DNA of 31,339 bases from an uncultured Eubacterium sp. GTDB lineage: Bacteria > Bacillota > Clostridia > Lachnospirales > Lachnospiraceae. Positions 1 to 8,104 of the stretch are shown one piece after another (within the stretch, counting starts at the first letter, position 1; every line of letters starts with the position of its first letter). The notes under the pieces were generated by a model. The model was not told where the DNA came from. It ran no database searches and saw only the letters and a list, made by a program, of their open reading frames with translations. The position numbers and the translations under genes were made by a program. The DNA is taken from the NCBI RefSeq assembly GCF_937958975.1, contig NZ_CALGRE010000021.1:1-31339 (forward strand), read 5' to 3'.

Positions 1-39
1 GGGCTCCTGTGCCTACTTTTTTTATATAGATAATGAATA

Positions 40-84
40 CGGCTCTAAACTTTACCCCCAAGTAAAGTTTAGAGCCGAATTTTT
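40..84 (+). terminator. Strong intrinsic terminator
   Basis: A perfect 16-bp stem (40-55 pairs with 62-77) with a 6-base loop CCCCAA, followed by AATTTTT. It should end transcription of a gene left of the window. Confidence 0.85.
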
Positions 85-175
85 AGGGGTAAAGCAGATT
101 CAGAAAAGTACAAATGATAAAAGTACACAGTACATTAGGAGTATGAACATTTTGGAAAACAATTAAAGTAAAAGG

Positions 176-219
176 ACTGCCATATCAATGAGTTAGGGAC
201 ATTGGTGTGGCAGTTTTTT
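176..219 (+). terminator. Second intrinsic terminator
   Basis: A 15-bp stem (176-190 with 200-214, two G-U pairs, no mismatches), a 9-base loop and a run of six T. It lies about 90 bases after the first terminator with no gene between, so it acts as a tandem terminator or ends a short RNA. Confidence 0.8.
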
Positions 220-275
220 ATATGAAAAGAAAGTGATTTGCATTTTTTTGTAGAAGTATAAGGTAGTTTATATTA

Positions 276-305
276 TTTAGAAAAAAATTAAATATTTTTT
301 CTAAA
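276..305. repeat. AT-rich inverted repeat in leader
   Basis: TTTAGAAAAAA (276-286) pairs with TTTTTTCTAAA (295-305) over 11 bp around an 8-base loop. It lies 115 bases before the first gene. It could be a weak hairpin in that gene's leader, or chance in AT-rich DNA. Confidence 0.4.
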
Positions 306-421
306 AGTGTTCCGAAAAGAAGCATTTTCTCGTTTTTACTAATAAGAGGGTTTGATTTAATACTTAACAAAAAAGAATGGCAGGGGAGAGCATGGAAATG
401 GGAAACAAAGGAGGAAATTAA

Positions 422-1054
422 TTGAACAGATTTTCATTAAAGAAAAAGATAGCATTGGGTATTTTATTTGTACTGTTTGTATCTCTGTTTCTATTTTGGT
501 GGTTTTATGTGAGATTAGAATTATGTTTGTACTATAATGAAACTATTAAAGAAAATAATATATATTTTGAATGTAACAGCTTAGCGAATTGTGCATATGT
601 TTCATCCTGTATCTGGGATGGAAAAGATGAACATAGGGATATCGTAATACCGGATGAAGTGAATGGAAAGACTGTCAGCAGGCTGGGGGGATTTTCTGGC
701 CGCGGTGCACCGGGACCGTTTAGGATATTATTTCCGGACAGTTATTATTTAAAAAAAGATGGACAACAAATTAGTTATTGTATGGAAGAGAGCACACTAT
801 CTGACAATGATTTTGAGTATGATATAAAAAGTGTAGCATTTACATTACATATTGGGAAAGAATTAAATAAAATAGTGGATATAGATATGGATACTTATTA
901 TCCAAAAGAAAGGGGAGCGAATAAGGTAACATTTTACCATCCGGTAGTTTATGTTTTGTGTGATAAAGAGAACAAAACATTTTATTCAAGAGATGGAAAA
1001 TTATACTACAAGTCGAATGATAAATTAGTAGAAGACTTTGCCTATACAGATTAA
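422..1054 (+). CDS. Membrane-anchored hypothetical protein, BspA-like repeat remnants
   Basis: 210 residues. The start is the TTG at 422, chosen because AAAGGAGG sits 7 bases upstream; the nearest upstream ATG reads into a stop at once. A basic N-terminus (RFSLKKK) is followed by one hydrophobic segment at about residues 9-29 and a long extracytoplasmic part, so the protein is probably a signal-anchored surface protein. The stretches VIPDEVNGKTVSRLGG and FYSRDGKLYYKSNDKL resemble the phrasing of BspA-type leucine-rich repeat surface proteins (pattern IPdsVnGkpVt.Ig), but only degenerate units are visible. It has its own terminator (1074-1122) and is probably monocistronic. No function can be assigned. 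Confidence 0.7.
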   Translation: MNRFSLKKKIALGILFVLFVSLFLFWWFYVRLELCLYYNETIKENNIYFECNSLANCAYVSSCIWDGKDEHRDIVIPDEVNGKTVSRLGGFSGRGAPGPFRILFPDSYYLKKDGQQISYCMEESTLSDNDFEYDIKSVAFTLHIGKELNKIVDIDMDTYYPKERGANKVTFYHPVVYVLCDKENKTFYSRDGKLYYKSNDKLVEDFAYTD

Positions 1055-1073
1055 AAAGTAAATAAAAAATGAG

Positions 1074-1122
1074 AACCACAAGATATTATTTTTTCTCCTT
1101 TAATAGTACCTTGTGGTTTTTA
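1074..1122 (+). terminator. Terminator after first gene
   Basis: AACCACAAG (1074-1082) pairs with CTTGTGGTT (1110-1118). The large loop can pair further through TATTA/TAATA, and a T-rich tail follows. Confidence 0.7.
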
Positions 1123-1233
1123 TTTTGTTTTTTTGTTATACTAATTTTTACTAAGAAATATTTGGAAGATATGAATAAAATTTAATAGAATATTTTTACA
1201 AACATTAAGAGCATAATTTGAAAGGAAAATGGA

Positions 1234-2052
1234 ATGTCAAAAGAAACAAGATTTACAGGAACAGATACTTATGTGGCAGCGGACGATTTAATGGCATCCG
1301 TAGAGGTGGCAATGGAATTGCAGAAACCATTGTTAATAAAAGGAGAGCCGGGAACGGGAAAAACTATGCTGGCAGAAGCTGTCGCAAAGTCACTAGACAA
1401 GGAACTTCTGATATGGAATATAAAATCAACGACGAAGGCACAGGACGGGCTCTATATTTACGATACAATACAGAGATTGTATGATAGTCAGTTTGGTGTT
1501 GAGGGTGTAGATGATATTGCCAGATATATTAAACTTGGGAAGCTGGGAGAAGCATTTAAAAAAGAACAGCAGGTTGTGTTATTGATTGATGAAATTGACA
1601 AGGCCGATTTAGAGTTTCCAAATGATTTGCTGTGGGAATTGGACAAGATGGAGTTTTATATTAATGAGACAAAAGAGACAGTAAAGGCAAAAATAAGACC
1701 GATTGTGATTATCACTTCTAATGCAGAAAAGGAATTGCCGGATGCATTTCTCAGAAGATGTATTTTTCATTATATTAGCTTTCCTGATAAAAATTTAATG
1801 AAACAGATTGTTCATGCTCACTTTGAAAATCTGGAAGAAAATCTATTGGAACAGGCGATGAATGCATTTTATAGAATTAGAAATATAAGAGATATGAGAA
1901 AGAAGCCTAGCACATCTGAATTTATTGACTGGCTTAGAGCGCTTATGATTGGAGGGATAAATCCGGAAGACATTGAGAGAAAACTGCCGTATCTCGGTGT
2001 ATTGATAAAGAAAGATGAGGATTTAGAAACCGTAAAGAGAATTAATTTATAA
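1234..2052 (+). CDS. MoxR-family AAA+ ATPase
   Basis: 272 residues, start supported by AAAGGA 7 bases upstream. Walker A GEPGTGKT at residues 37-44, Walker B VVLLIDE at about 114-120, and a sensor/arginine-finger stretch ITSNAEKELPDAFLRRC identify a MoxR-type AAA+ ATPase. In the family these cytoplasmic ATPases act as chaperones with a von Willebrand factor A (VWA) partner, remodelling or inserting cofactors into target complexes. The partner follows 12 bases after the stop, so the two form an operon. The length is at the short end for the family (usually about 280-350). The client is not visible: no dehydrogenase or metal enzyme lies nearby. Family assignment is firm, role is open. Confidence 0.9.
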   Translation: MSKETRFTGTDTYVAADDLMASVEVAMELQKPLLIKGEPGTGKTMLAEAVAKSLDKELLIWNIKSTTKAQDGLYIYDTIQRLYDSQFGVEGVDDIARYIKLGKLGEAFKKEQQVVLLIDEIDKADLEFPNDLLWELDKMEFYINETKETVKAKIRPIVIITSNAEKELPDAFLRRCIFHYISFPDKNLMKQIVHAHFENLEENLLEQAMNAFYRIRNIRDMRKKPSTSEFIDWLRALMIGGINPEDIERKLPYLGVLIKKDEDLETVKRINL

Positions 2053-2064
2053 AAGGAGAATCAT

Positions 2065-3264
2065 ATGTTTACTCCCTTTTTCTATACTTTGAAAAGCAAC
2101 GGACTGGATATATCGACAACAGAGTGGCTCACCCTGATGGAAGCTCTTAATAAAGGTTTGGCAAATTCCAGTTTTACTGATTTTTATTATCTTTGCAGAA
2201 CAATTTTTGTAAAAAACGAGGGTGATTATGATAAGTTAGATACTGCATTTTTAGAGTATTTTAAAAATATAAAAGAAGATAAGCTAAATATGGAAAAACT
2301 AAATGCATGGCTTCACAATGACAGTGATATTGTTCAGCTGACGAATCCTGAGCTATATAAGGATACAAGAACAAAAAAAGAGGCAACTGAAATTCACAGA
2401 ATGTTTCGCGAAAGATTGGGTGAGCAGCATACAGAGCACAATGGAGGAAATTATTGGATAGGAACAGGTGGAGGTTCCCCATTTGGAAAAAACGGAAGGA
2501 CAGCCGGTGGAATACAATTGGGAAATCATTCCGGAATGAAGACAGCTTTTGCAGTGATGGGAGAGCGGCGTTATAAGGATTTCCGTAGAGATAAAAAACT
2601 GACAATGAGACAGTTTCAGGTGGCGCTTAGGGAATTGAGACAATATTCCAGAAAACTTGATTTGCCAAAAACAGAATTGGATATTGACGAAACAATAAAT
2701 TCTACATGTAATAGAGGCGGATATCTGAAATTAGAGTTTGAGCAGCCCAGAAAAAATACGGTAAAGTTAATGTTATTATTTGACAGTGGTGGTTCGATGT
2801 ATCCATATAGTGAACTTTGTAACGAGCTGTTTCAGGCGGTTCATAAAGCAAATCACTTTAAGGATGTCAAAACCTATTATTTTCACAACTGCATTTATGC
2901 AAGGCTTTATAAAACTCCGGAATGTGTTCATGGTGACTGGATTGATACTACATGGGCGTTTAAAAATTATGATAAAGATTATAAAGTCATTATTGTGGGG
3001 GATGCCGGGATGGCAGAAGAAGAATATCTGGATAAGAACGGTAATTACAGTGGTCCAAATGATGGTCTTTCAGGACATGAGTGGATGCAGTTATTTAAAA
3101 AGAAATATCCTAACTGTATATGGCTGAATCCGTCATATCATGGAGATTTGACAAGAATGTACTGGATGGCATCGGAACGTATGATTAAAGAAATAGTAGA
3201 TATGTATCCATTAACTGTGGATGGACTGAAACGGGGAATAAAAAAACTAATGTCAGGCGAATAG
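2065..3264 (+). CDS. VWA-domain protein, CoxE-like, partner of MoxR ATPase
   Basis: 399 residues, 12 bases after the MoxR gene with AAGGAG in front of the ATG. The C-terminal half is a von Willebrand A domain: LLFDSGGSMYPYS carries the metal-site motif at D240-S244, with Gly where the canonical DxSxS has its first Ser; as I recall, that DxGGSM form is common in CoxE-like proteins. Before it lies a Gly-rich turn (GTGGGSPFG) and YKDFRRDKKLTMRQFQVALRE, typical of the VWA partners of MoxR ATPases. It is cytoplasmic, with no signal or membrane segment. It probably binds the client and couples it to the ATPase. A terminator ends the two-gene unit at 3299-3338. Confidence 0.85.
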   Translation: MFTPFFYTLKSNGLDISTTEWLTLMEALNKGLANSSFTDFYYLCRTIFVKNEGDYDKLDTAFLEYFKNIKEDKLNMEKLNAWLHNDSDIVQLTNPELYKDTRTKKEATEIHRMFRERLGEQHTEHNGGNYWIGTGGGSPFGKNGRTAGGIQLGNHSGMKTAFAVMGERRYKDFRRDKKLTMRQFQVALRELRQYSRKLDLPKTELDIDETINSTCNRGGYLKLEFEQPRKNTVKLMLLFDSGGSMYPYSELCNELFQAVHKANHFKDVKTYYFHNCIYARLYKTPECVHGDWIDTTWAFKNYDKDYKVIIVGDAGMAEEEYLDKNGNYSGPNDGLSGHEWMQLFKKKYPNCIWLNPSYHGDLTRMYWMASERMIKEIVDMYPLTVDGLKRGIKKLMSGE

Positions 3265-3298
3265 AAAATATGTCAATATATTAAATCTAAAAATACAA

Positions 3299-3338
3299 AA
3301 AAGGTTAAAAACATTTTTGAAATGTTTTTAGCCTTTTA
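3299..3338 (+). terminator. Terminator of MoxR/VWA operon
   Basis: An 18-bp stem (3299-3316 with 3320-3337, one G-U pair) closed by a very short loop, with a T-rich 3' arm. Confidence 0.75.
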
Positions 3339-3474
3339 TTGCATTATAAATCAAAAAACACGAAAAAATATAGAGGAATTTTGTAAAAAATGTACAAAAA
3401 AATAATGGCGTTTAAAACTACTTTTCACGAAAATGCCGGGAATAGCGTAAAAATAGTTTTTTAATATGGCTATT

Positions 3475-3503
3475 TTGCCAATAAATTTATATAATTTTAT
3501 ATT
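3475..3503 (+). promoter_or_regulatory. Promoter of GH5-GH18 gene
   Basis: TTGCCA (3475-3480), 17-base spacer, TATATT (3498-3503): a good sigma-A type promoter about 65 bases before the start codon. The start site would be near 3510. Confidence 0.6.
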
Positions 3504-3523
3504 GTAGAGTAAAACATTAAAAT

Positions 3524-3551
3524 CCATCGCATTGTGAATGATAAGCGATGG
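3524..3551 (+). promoter_or_regulatory. Leader stem-loop just before ribosome site
   Basis: CCATCGC (3524-3530) pairs perfectly with GCGATGG (3545-3551) and ends 5 bases before the GGAGGG ribosome site. It could stabilise the mRNA or modulate initiation; it has no T tail, so it is not a terminator. Confidence 0.5.
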
Positions 3552-3566
3552 TGAATGGAGGGAAAC

Positions 3567-6500
3567 ATGGGCTATCTTAAAAAGATTGGCAGAAGAGTCA
3601 TGGTTATCACATTAATTTTGTGTTTAAGCATTGGACTCTGTGCAGGTATGAACCTGATTGGGGATACGAAAAAGGAAGTAAAAGCTGCGGATTCGGGGTT
3701 TACGCAGAATGACTTTCTAAAGTGTGATGGGACTTATATTAAAAATAATTACGGAAAAGGGAGCAATATTTATCTAAGAGGAACCAATATAGGTAATTTG
3801 TTTGTTCAGGAAAGTTGGATGAGTTCTACAAATGCCAAAGACCAAAAGGAGATTTTAGAAACATTGACAAATCGGTTTGGTCAGGATAAAGCGTTGGAAC
3901 TTTTGGACTACTATGAGAGTAATTATTTTACAACGGCAGATTTAGATAATTGTAAAAATATGGGGATGTCTGTTATCAGAGTTCCTTTTACTTATATGAA
4001 TCTGTATAAAAAATCGGGGAGTAACTGGGTTTTGAGAAGTGATGCATTTACTAGGCTTGACTGGATTGTCAGTGAATGTAGTAAGAGAGGGATATATGTT
4101 ATTTTAGACCTTCATGGTGCATTTGGTTCGCAGAATGGGCAGGACCATTCCGGTCAGGTAATTAACAATGCGTCGGATGTCACATTTTTTAGTAATGAAT
4201 CACTTATGAGTCAGACATTAGAACTTTGGAAGGTAGTAGCACAGCATTATGTGGGAAATCCTGCTGTAGCAGGATATGACACTTTAAATGAACCTGGCGA
4301 AAAGGCAGGAACAACCGGTGAGAGACATTGGAATTTCTATAATAGGATGTATAATACGATTCGTTCTGTAGACCCGGACCATATTGTTATTATGGAATCC
4401 TGTTGGGGAGCAGGAAATTTACCAAATCCTACAAGATATGGATGGACGAATGTTGTATATGAATATCACCATTATCCTTGGGACTATGTAGCAGATACAG
4501 ATGCAAATTATAACGGACAAAAGAACGCAATTGATAATCTTGTAAATAGTGTAAATAATGCAAATTATGGTGTACCAACATATATTGGAGAGTTTAACTG
4601 TTTTGATGGAGCATCTTCATGGAAATATGTTCTTGAAAAGATGAACAAGGCAGGATGGCATTATACAAACTGGTCTTATAAATCCAGAGGAATGGGAAGC
4701 TGGGGAATCTACCATGAAGCAGGAAATGAAAAAGTGACTCCATCATCTACTTCCGAATCAGATATTAGAAGAATCTGGGGCAGTAGCAGTGTCGGAACGA
4801 ATGTAAATGACAGGGGAGTTACTTATAATAATATGAGAACGAAGCTTCCGGGAACGGTAGTAATGGCTGATAAAGCTTTTGATGATAACAGTTATTTCTC
4901 TATCAAGGCAGGTATCAATGGAAAATATGTGTGTGCAGAAGATTACGGAGAGTCCGCATTGGTTGCAGATAGAAGTTCAGGTGGTGAGTGGGAGCAGTTT
5001 CGTGTGATTTACAATTCGGATGGAACGGTTTCATTCCAGTCAAGAGCAAACAATAAATATCTCTGTGCCGTGTTTGATGATACGGATTCAGAAAATCCGA
5101 TACTGCCTAGAAGTAATCAGATTGGAACATGGGAAAAATTCTATTTAGAGCAGAATAGCGACGGCACTTACGCATTGAGAACATATGTAAATAACTATTA
5201 TGTTCAGGCGGATATTAATGATACGAGAGCAGGGATACTTCATGCTATCGGTGCAACTGTGGGAACATGGGAAAAGCTGACTTTTGAGGCAAAAGATGCA
5301 TCAGCGCTTCCAAAGGTAAATGGAGGAGATAAACCGGAAGAAACCACAAAAACGCCTGAGCCTACAACGGAAAAGCAGACGGAAAAAAATCCTGAAACCA
5401 CGACGTCACAGGAGGAAGAGGTTAGTGTAAAAATTCCTACATACAGTGGAAAGTATGGCAAAAATTTTAGAGCAGTAGCATATTATCCAAATTGGTATGG
5501 AGATTATACATCAAGAGTGCAGTGGGATAAGCTGACACATGTAAATTATTCGTTTGCTCTGCCAAACGATAATGGAACAATAGATTCTGTGGCAGGTTCA
5601 GCAGGTGTAATTAACAGTCTTATCAAAGCGGCACATGCGAATGATGTAAAAGTAAGTGTTGCGGTAGGAGGATGGTCTTATTCAGATGGAAGGGAATGTG
5701 CAAGAGTGTTTGAGAACGCAACAAATACTGATGCGAAACGTCAATCACTGGCAAATGCAATTCTTGCCATGGTAGACCAGTATGGATTTGATGGTGTCGA
5801 CATAGATTGGGAATATCCGACAGCAAGTTCAGCAAGTCAGTTTACATCATTTATGAGGTATTTGAGAGCAGGTCTTACAGAGAGAGGGAAGTTATTAACA
5901 TCAGCAGTTCAGGCAACAGGTGGAACTTATCAGACAGATGAGGTATTGTCCATGGTTGATTGGATTAATGTGATGGCATATGACGGAGACAGTGGAGCAG
6001 GACATTCACCATACAGTCTGATTGTCAATTCGTTTAACTACTGGCATGGCACAAGAGGGGTAGATGCATCGAAAGTAGTGCTTGGTGTTCCATTCTATGA
6101 GAGACCAAACTGGGCATCTTATGCGGATGTTGTTGCAAAAGATTCGGCAAATGCATATAAGGATTCTGCAGTGATTGATGGTACAACAGTATATTATAAT
6201 GGTATTAATACAATGAAGCAGAAAGCAAAATATGCAGCAGAAAATGCCGGCGGTATTATGATTTGGGAAATAAGTCAGGATTCCACAAACTCAAATCTCA
6301 GTCTATTAAATGCAATTTATGATTCTGCAACAGCAGTTGTTGGAAAGGGCGGAACGTCTGCAACAGTAACAGATATTCCTGGAACAGTAAAAGTGAATGC
6401 TTATGGTGACAAATCATCAGGAATCACATTAGAGACATCAGGGAATACAATTTATGCCGGAAATCTAAACAATGATTCATATCTTGATTATTATGTAAAA

Positions 6501-7319
6501 GCGACAGAAAAGGGAACATATAGTATAAAGCTGAATCTTGCGGCAGGTGACGCACAGTGGAATGCCAAGAATATCGTTATAAAATTAAATGATGCCGCAG
6601 TGGCAACAGTCCCTATCACGGCAAGTAGTTCATGGACAACATTTATTGAACATACAGCAGATATAACTTTTGCGGCGAAAGGAACATACAAATTAACTCT
6701 GGTTTCAGATGGTGGTGCATGCAATGTGTCAGATTTTACATTCGCAAAGAAGGCAGAAGAAACAACGCAGACACCGACAACGGAAGAACCGACGACTTTA
6801 CCAAAAGAGTTTGGCATTGAAATTAATGGATTTCAAATAAGCACTACTCTTGGAGGACATAGAGTCATCTACTCTATTTCCGACCCGAATCAAGAAGTAT
6901 TAAGTTCCGGTCTGGTATATGGTGTAGCTGGTTATGTATCTAATGAGGATATGGTCGTAAATAGTACAAATAAAGCTGTAATGAGTTATCAGTCCACAGA
7001 AATTGGAAGAAGTCCGGTGTCGTATAGCACCTTTGAAGATGGTCAGAGCTTTACAATGACAATGCAGTTTATAGATTCTGCACAATATTATAGTGAGAAA
7101 ATGCTGGTAAGGGCATATGCACAGTTAAAGAACGGACAATATGTTTATAGTAATGTGCGTTCCTATACAGTTTATGAAATTGCAGATTCCTTATATAAAG
7201 ATAGAAAAATGAATACCTATTCAGGACACAGCTATTTGTTCAATCACATTTTAAGTGTTGTGAATCCATCTTATAAGGAGATAGATTATAACTGGGGTGA
7301 CATTATAGTGAAACCATAA
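3567..7319 (+). CDS. Secreted bifunctional GH5 beta-1,3-glucanase / GH18 chitinase
   Basis: 1250 residues; ATG 3567 is preferred over the in-frame ATG 3555 because GGAGGG (3557-3562) fits only the former. A signal peptide ends near VKAADSG. Domains in order: GH5 (about 45-420) of the exo-1,3-glucanase type, acid/base E242 in LNEP, nucleophile E342 in YIGEF; a fascin-like beta-trefoil (about 434-577) with three repeats of the NGKYVCAE / NNKYLCAV kind; a Thr/Glu/Pro linker; GH18 (about 632-918) with DGVDIDWE, D742 to catalytic E749; a CBM6-like beta-sandwich (about 931-1063); a short Thr/Pro linker; and a terminal module (1080-1250) shared with two other proteins here. It should cut beta-1,3-glucan and chitin outside the cell. 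No LPXTG, SLH or dockerin is present. Family calls are firm; exact GH5 specificity is inferred. Confidence 0.9.
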   Translation: MGYLKKIGRRVMVITLILCLSIGLCAGMNLIGDTKKEVKAADSGFTQNDFLKCDGTYIKNNYGKGSNIYLRGTNIGNLFVQESWMSSTNAKDQKEILETLTNRFGQDKALELLDYYESNYFTTADLDNCKNMGMSVIRVPFTYMNLYKKSGSNWVLRSDAFTRLDWIVSECSKRGIYVILDLHGAFGSQNGQDHSGQVINNASDVTFFSNESLMSQTLELWKVVAQHYVGNPAVAGYDTLNEPGEKAGTTGERHWNFYNRMYNTIRSVDPDHIVIMESCWGAGNLPNPTRYGWTNVVYEYHHYPWDYVADTDANYNGQKNAIDNLVNSVNNANYGVPTYIGEFNCFDGASSWKYVLEKMNKAGWHYTNWSYKSRGMGSWGIYHEAGNEKVTPSSTSESDIRRIWGSSSVGTNVNDRGVTYNNMRTKLPGTVVMADKAFDDNSYFSIKAGINGKYVCAEDYGESALVADRSSGGEWEQFRVIYNSDGTVSFQSRANNKYLCAVFDDTDSENPILPRSNQIGTWEKFYLEQNSDGTYALRTYVNNYYVQADINDTRAGILHAIGATVGTWEKLTFEAKDASALPKVNGGDKPEETTKTPEPTTEKQTEKNPETTTSQEEEVSVKIPTYSGKYGKNFRAVAYYPNWYGDYTSRVQWDKLTHVNYSFALPNDNGTIDSVAGSAGVINSLIKAAHANDVKVSVAVGGWSYSDGRECARVFENATNTDAKRQSLANAILAMVDQYGFDGVDIDWEYPTASSASQFTSFMRYLRAGLTERGKLLTSAVQATGGTYQTDEVLSMVDWINVMAYDGDSGAGHSPYSLIVNSFNYWHGTRGVDASKVVLGVPFYERPNWASYADVVAKDSANAYKDSAVIDGTTVYYNGINTMKQKAKYAAENAGGIMIWEISQDSTNSNLSLLNAIYDSATAVVGKGGTSATVTDIPGTVKVNAYGDKSSGITLETSGNTIYAGNLNNDSYLDYYVKATEKGTYSIKLNLAAGDAQWNAKNIVIKLNDAAVATVPITASSSWTTFIEHTADITFAAKGTYKLTLVSDGGACNVSDFTFAKKAEETTQTPTTEEPTTLPKEFGIEINGFQISTTLGGHRVIYSISDPNQEVLSSGLVYGVAGYVSNEDMVVNSTNKAVMSYQSTEIGRSPVSYSTFEDGQSFTMTMQFIDSAQYYSEKMLVRAYAQLKNGQYVYSNVRSYTVYEIADSLYKDRKMNTYSGHSYLFNHILSVVNPSYKEIDYNWGDIIVKP

Positions 7320-7335
7320 ATTTTCATAAAATAAA

Positions 7336-7369
7336 AAGAAGATTATGCATTTGCATAATCTTCTTTTTT
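7336..7369 (+). terminator. Terminator of GH5-GH18 gene
   Basis: A 14-bp perfect stem (7336-7349 with 7352-7365) and a T run. Flanking A and T tracts let it work on both strands, so it may also end the XRE transcript coming from the right. Confidence 0.85.
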
Positions 7370-7480
7370 GTATAAGCGATATGGAAAAGCAATTCGACTG
7401 CTGAATTGTTTTTTATAATCGCATACAATTCCGGAATGCGTTTGATGCCGCCTCCGGTAGTTCCTATGAATAAAATATAT

Positions 7481-7798
7481 TTATTTTGCCCATATCTTAA
7501 TGGTTTTTATAAGTTTAAGTTTATCTTCATCGCCCATCTTGCCAATAAGCTCCATAAGTTCATTGTCAAGAGCAGTTGTTGCGTATTCAGGTTCTACGCG
7601 TCCAACAAGAGAATCAAGAGTGATGTTCATTAGCTGGGCATAATAAATAAGTATTCTAAGAGACATTGCCGTTCTGTTGTTTTCAACATTGCTGATGTAA
7701 CCTGGCGTGACATTTAATGCCTCTGCTACTTGAGCCTGAGTTAAATCCATGCTAATTCTTAATTCTTTGATTTTAGCTCCAAGACTTTCGTAATCCAT
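7481..7798 (-). CDS. XRE-family helix-turn-helix regulator
   Basis: 105 residues from the ATG at 7798, chosen because AAAGG lies 8 bases upstream; the longer reading from 7840 has no ribosome site. An XRE/Cro-type helix-turn-helix (LGAKIKELRISMDLTQAQVA then LNVTPGYISNVENNRT) fills the N-terminal two thirds. The tail, with ELMELIGKMGDEDKLKLIKT, resembles small SinR-like regulators. No ligand or peptidase domain is present. It is the only regulator among the secreted-enzyme genes and is transcribed away from the GH16 gene, with 306 bases between the two starts, so control of GH16 or its neighbours is a reasonable inference but not shown. Confidence 0.85.
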   Translation of the reverse strand: MDYESLGAKIKELRISMDLTQAQVAEALNVTPGYISNVENNRTAMSLRILIYYAQLMNITLDSLVGRVEPEYATTALDNELMELIGKMGDEDKLKLIKTIKIWAK

Positions 7799-8104
7799 TT
7801 TTTTAATCCTTTCAAAATACTTTTTAGATTTTGAAAGCAAAACATAAAAGAATTGCTCACAAATAAAGTATACAATAAATATTATCTAAATGAAATATAT
7901 TAATTTTATACAATGATTATGATTGGTAAGCAGAAGAGAAAAAACTGGAATATATTTCCAATTTTAAGCAAAATAACAGGAAAAAATCATAAATTCATCA
8001 ACTTTTTTATGTAAAATAAACAAAACATCTTGATAAAAACAATTTTATTTGTTTATATATACATATAAGAAACCAACATTAAAATGAAAGATTGGAGAGG
8101 CGTT
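7799..8104. other. Divergent intergenic region between XRE and GH16 genes
   Basis: An AT-rich 306-base spacer. On the minus strand it holds the XRE ribosome site and a possible -10 box TATACT (7867-7872 read in reverse). On the plus strand it holds the GH16 promoter (8030-8059) and ribosome site. I see no clear palindromic operator. Confidence 0.5.
8030..8059 (+). promoter_or_regulatory. Probable promoter of GH16 gene
   Basis: TTGATA (8030-8035), 18-base spacer, TATATA (8054-8059), with a start site expected near 8066. Surrounding AT-richness limits certainty. Confidence 0.5.

Larger units (their letters stand above)
1..421. other. Gene-free left end of contig
   Basis: No coding region is supported here. 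The stretch holds two intrinsic terminators on the + strand (listed separately), an AT-rich inverted repeat at 276-305, and the ribosome binding site of the first gene (AAAGGAGG at 407-414). The gene whose transcript ends at the first terminator lies outside the window. Confidence 0.7.

Noticed and set aside
2261..2643. Overlapping minus-strand frames in the VWA gene
   Set aside because: The plus-strand VWA protein is continuous and well supported; these are shadow frames.
7324..7482. Minus-strand frame after the XRE gene reading FIGTTGGGIKRIPELYAII, protein-like in appearance
   Set aside because: No start codon or ribosome site, and it runs through the terminator at 7336-7369. At most a decayed remnant, too weak to list.
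7406..7633. 75-codon plus-strand frame downstream of the GH5-GH18 gene
   Set aside because: It overlaps the XRE gene on the opposite strand, has no ribosome site and no recognisable motif.
3514..8088. ACATTAAAAT present in the leaders of both the GH5-GH18 and GH16 genes
   Set aside because: Ten AT-rich bases shared by two of four leaders is expected by chance and is absent from the other two enzyme genes.
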